NCBI RefSeq assembly: GCF_002220365.1
Contig: NZ_MTHB01000170.1
Location: 1-62,063 of the forward strand
Direction: 5' to 3'
Length of the DNA: 62,063 bases
Source of the DNA: Caballeronia sordidicola
Lineage (GTDB): Bacteria > Pseudomonadota > Gammaproteobacteria > Burkholderiales > Burkholderiaceae
The notes below the pieces were generated by a model. It worked only from the letters and a program-made list of their open reading frames with translations, was not told the origin of the DNA and ran no database searches. The translations under genes and the position numbers were made by a program. This document shows positions 60,523 through 62,063 of the stretch, one piece after another. The first letter of the stretch is position 1. Every line of letters begins with the position of its first letter.

Positions 60523-61386
60523 CTACGCCTTTTCAATCAACGATTGCAACACCGTATCGAGCGGCACACGGCCTTTTCGCACTTCGCTTTCAGCGCCTCC
60601 GAAGCAGATCCACCCTTCGTTGAAACCATCGATCATTTGCATGCGCGGCGTCGGGTTTTTCATCCCTTGCGAGCGGAACAGGTCTTCCCACGTGTCACGC
60701 TGCACCACTGTCATGCTGACGTCGCGACCAAGCAGACGCGCAAAGCTCTCGCCAATCATGTCGGGAGAAATACGCTGCGGCCCTTCCAGTTCGACAATGC
60801 GACGCCCCGTCCACGATTCACGCAGCAGTTCCGCCGCGACGCGGCCGATATCCGCGGTGGCGACCATCGGCACGCACTTATCGAGCGGCTGCAGGAAGCT
60901 GGGCACAATGCCCGAATCGCGTGCCGGTGCCACATCCCATGCAGCATTTTCGATGAACCATGCAGCGCGCAGGAAAGCCACGGGCATCGGCAACGAACCC
61001 AGTTCCTGCTCGAGGATTTGAAGCTGGTTCAACAGATTCGGCTGCGTGGCTTGTGCGCCGATGGTGGAAAGCACGACGACTTTGGGAGGTTTGGCGGCCG
61101 CGAGCGCGGCTCGCAACGTGGCGATAGTTTTACGTGCTTCAGGAAAGCCCGGCGTGGGGTCGAACGTTGGCGGCAGCAGGACAAATACGCCTTCCGTGCC
61201 TTCGAATGCGTGCTGCAATGCCTGTTGGTCGTTGACATCCGCGAGTGCGACTTCGCAACCTTGCTTCGCCCAAATCTCGCCCTTTGCTGCGTCGCGAACG
61301 ACGGCGCGGACATCGTGGCCGGCGGCCAACAACAAGCGTGCAACAACGCCCCCAACCTGCCCTGTGATCCCGGTCACTGCAAACAT
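60523..61386 (-). CDS. NmrA-like NAD(P)-binding protein
   Basis: Start at ATG 61386 (MFAVTGITGQVGG) follows GGAGAG and gives 287 residues; a frame to 61470 has no support. The NADP motif is VTGITGQVGGVVARLLL, then a GHDVRAVVRDAAKG stretch. Members are redox sensors or quinone/ketone reductases; the YxxxK pair is not apparent, as is usual for NmrA proteins. It is 64 bases upstream of the SDR gene in the same orientation, so both may be one transcript. Substrate unknown. Confidence 0.88.
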   Translation of the reverse strand: MFAVTGITGQVGGVVARLLLAAGHDVRAVVRDAAKGEIWAKQGCEVALADVNDQQALQHAFEGTEGVFVLLPPTFDPTPGFPEARKTIATLRAALAAAKPPKVVVLSTIGAQATQPNLLNQLQILEQELGSLPMPVAFLRAAWFIENAAWDVAPARDSGIVPSFLQPLDKCVPMVATADIGRVAAELLRESWTGRRIVELEGPQRISPDMIGESFARLLGRDVSMTVVQRDTWEDLFRSQGMKNPTPRMQMIDGFNEGWICFGGAESEVRKGRVPLDTVLQSLIEKA

Positions 61387-61590
61387 GGTTTCTCTCCAGA
61401 AAATTAGGCAGCAAGCGCTGCGTTGGAGAGGATTGTGTTGGACAGGACCCGGTTTGACGATAGCCCGCATGTCATTTCATTCATGACATGAGAGCATCGT
61501 TGGCTGGCACAGCATGATAAGAAAGCAGCGGCGAGTGGCAGGCTCCAGCGCGGATTCTGCAAAGCTGGATGCGGATTCGAACCGTGCTTA

Positions 61591-61627
61591 CAAAATTAAA
61601 AAACCGTTCCAGCACAAGCTGGAACGG
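61591..61627 (-). terminator. Rho-independent terminator of yceI
   Basis: Perfect 10-base stem (61604-61613 with 61618-61627) and a 4-base loop. On the minus strand it is followed by TTTTTTAATTTT. It lies about 60 bases after the YceI stop. Confidence 0.93.
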
Positions 61628-61686
61628 CTTCTCCATCCTGAACGACCGACGCGTAACCACTTCCACGCCGGCATTCATCAGTCTAT

Positions 61687-62063
61687 TTACTGCTTCACGC
61701 CTTCGGCTTGAATATGCAACGTCGTCTTCATCTTGAAGCCATACGCCTTGCCGTAGTCCACGCCGAAGTCGCCACGATCGAACGTTGCCGTCGACTCCGT
61801 GCCGCACACTTCCTTCTTCAGCATCGGGTTCGTGAAGCACTTGAACGATTCGATCTTCAGGTTCAACGGCTTTGTCACGCCGTGCAGCGTCAGCTCGCCG
61901 ATCACTTCAACCGGCACGTCGCCCTTGAACTTCATCGACGTGCCCTTGTAGGTCGCTGTCGGGAATTTGTCGGCGTCGAAGAATTGCGCGCTCTTCAGTT
62001 CGCCATTCAACTTGTCATTGCCGATATCAATCGACGTCATGTCGATGGTCGCGTCCAGCGTGC
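61687..62063 (-). CDS. YceI-family periplasmic lipid-binding protein, partial
   Basis: The frame runs to the window edge (the visible N-terminal residues are TLDATIDMTSIDIGND), so the signal peptide and first strands are outside. About 124 residues remain. The family pattern is clear: LNGELKSAQFFDADKFPTATYKGTSM, ELTLHGVTKPLNLKIESF and STATFDRGDFGVDYGKAYGF. YceI proteins bind polyisoprenoids or other lipophiles in a lipocalin-like barrel. A Cys pair (KCF...VCG) in the middle may form a disulfide. Confidence 0.93.
   Translation of the reverse strand, partial: TLDATIDMTSIDIGNDKLNGELKSAQFFDADKFPTATYKGTSMKFKGDVPVEVIGELTLHGVTKPLNLKIESFKCFTNPMLKKEVCGTESTATFDRGDFGVDYGKAYGFKMKTTLHIQAEGVKQ

Overview
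The window is GC-rich and densely coded. Its gene content (a bcsD-P-Q-A-B-Z-C cellulose operon, phnCDE with phnN and a DUF1045 gene, uronate dehydrogenase with GarL and GarR, an ECF42 sigma factor with DGPF proteins, many transporters and chemoreceptors) suggests a chromosome or megaplasmid of a Burkholderiaceae member, most likely Paraburkholderia or Caballeronia. This is inferred from protein character; no 16S or other marker gene is present. No rRNA, tRNA, CRISPR array, complete insertion sequence or prophage was recognised.

Layout. 1-3.9 kb: the end of a C-P lyase type phosphonate cluster (DUF1045, phnN on +) facing phnC-phnD-phnE on -, with a PHO-box promoter in front of phnC. 4.6-8.1 kb: a three-gene operon with ATGA-type overlaps (membrane GGDEF-EAL protein, unknown protein, Fe(II)/2-oxoglutarate oxygenase-like protein). 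8.6-15.6 kb: a secreted Gly/Ser-rich protein, an NCS1 permease, and two chemoreceptors flanking bluB. 16.0-22.7 kb: a uronate/aldarate module (garL-garR, a polar-amino-acid-type ABC transporter, udh and a divergent GntR regulator) with a shared candidate operator. 22.7-29.5 kb: a beta-glucoside operon (GH1 glucosidase, sugar ABC transporter, LacI regulator) with a perfect LacI-type operator. 29.7-35.2 kb: a GAF histidine kinase divergent from a KaiC-KaiB-KaiB-hybrid kinase operon, the most unusual signalling locus here. 35.4-39.6 kb: a VOC protein, an unknown membrane protein, an AraC regulator and a scar with remnants of an Lhr helicase and an alcohol dehydrogenase cytochrome subunit whose haem motif has lost its histidine. 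39.7-42.4 kb: an ECF42 sigma factor operon with two DGPF proteins and a VOC protein. 42.6-45.2 kb: a YqaA-type membrane protein and a TPR O-GlcNAc-transferase-like protein. 46.1-59.7 kb: the cellulose operon behind a candidate sigma-54 promoter. 59.7 kb to the end: an atypical SDR, an NmrA-like protein and a partial YceI.

How parts fit. The GGDEF-EAL protein makes or degrades c-di-GMP, and BcsA carries the PilZ site that reads it, so the two ends of the window share a second messenger, though a direct link is unproven. BcsC carries a long Gln/Tyr/Pro-rich segment between its TPR region and its outer-membrane barrel. The GntR operator before gntR and a 9/10 match before garL suggest one uronate regulon. 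The beta-glucoside operon encodes uptake, hydrolysis and its own regulator.
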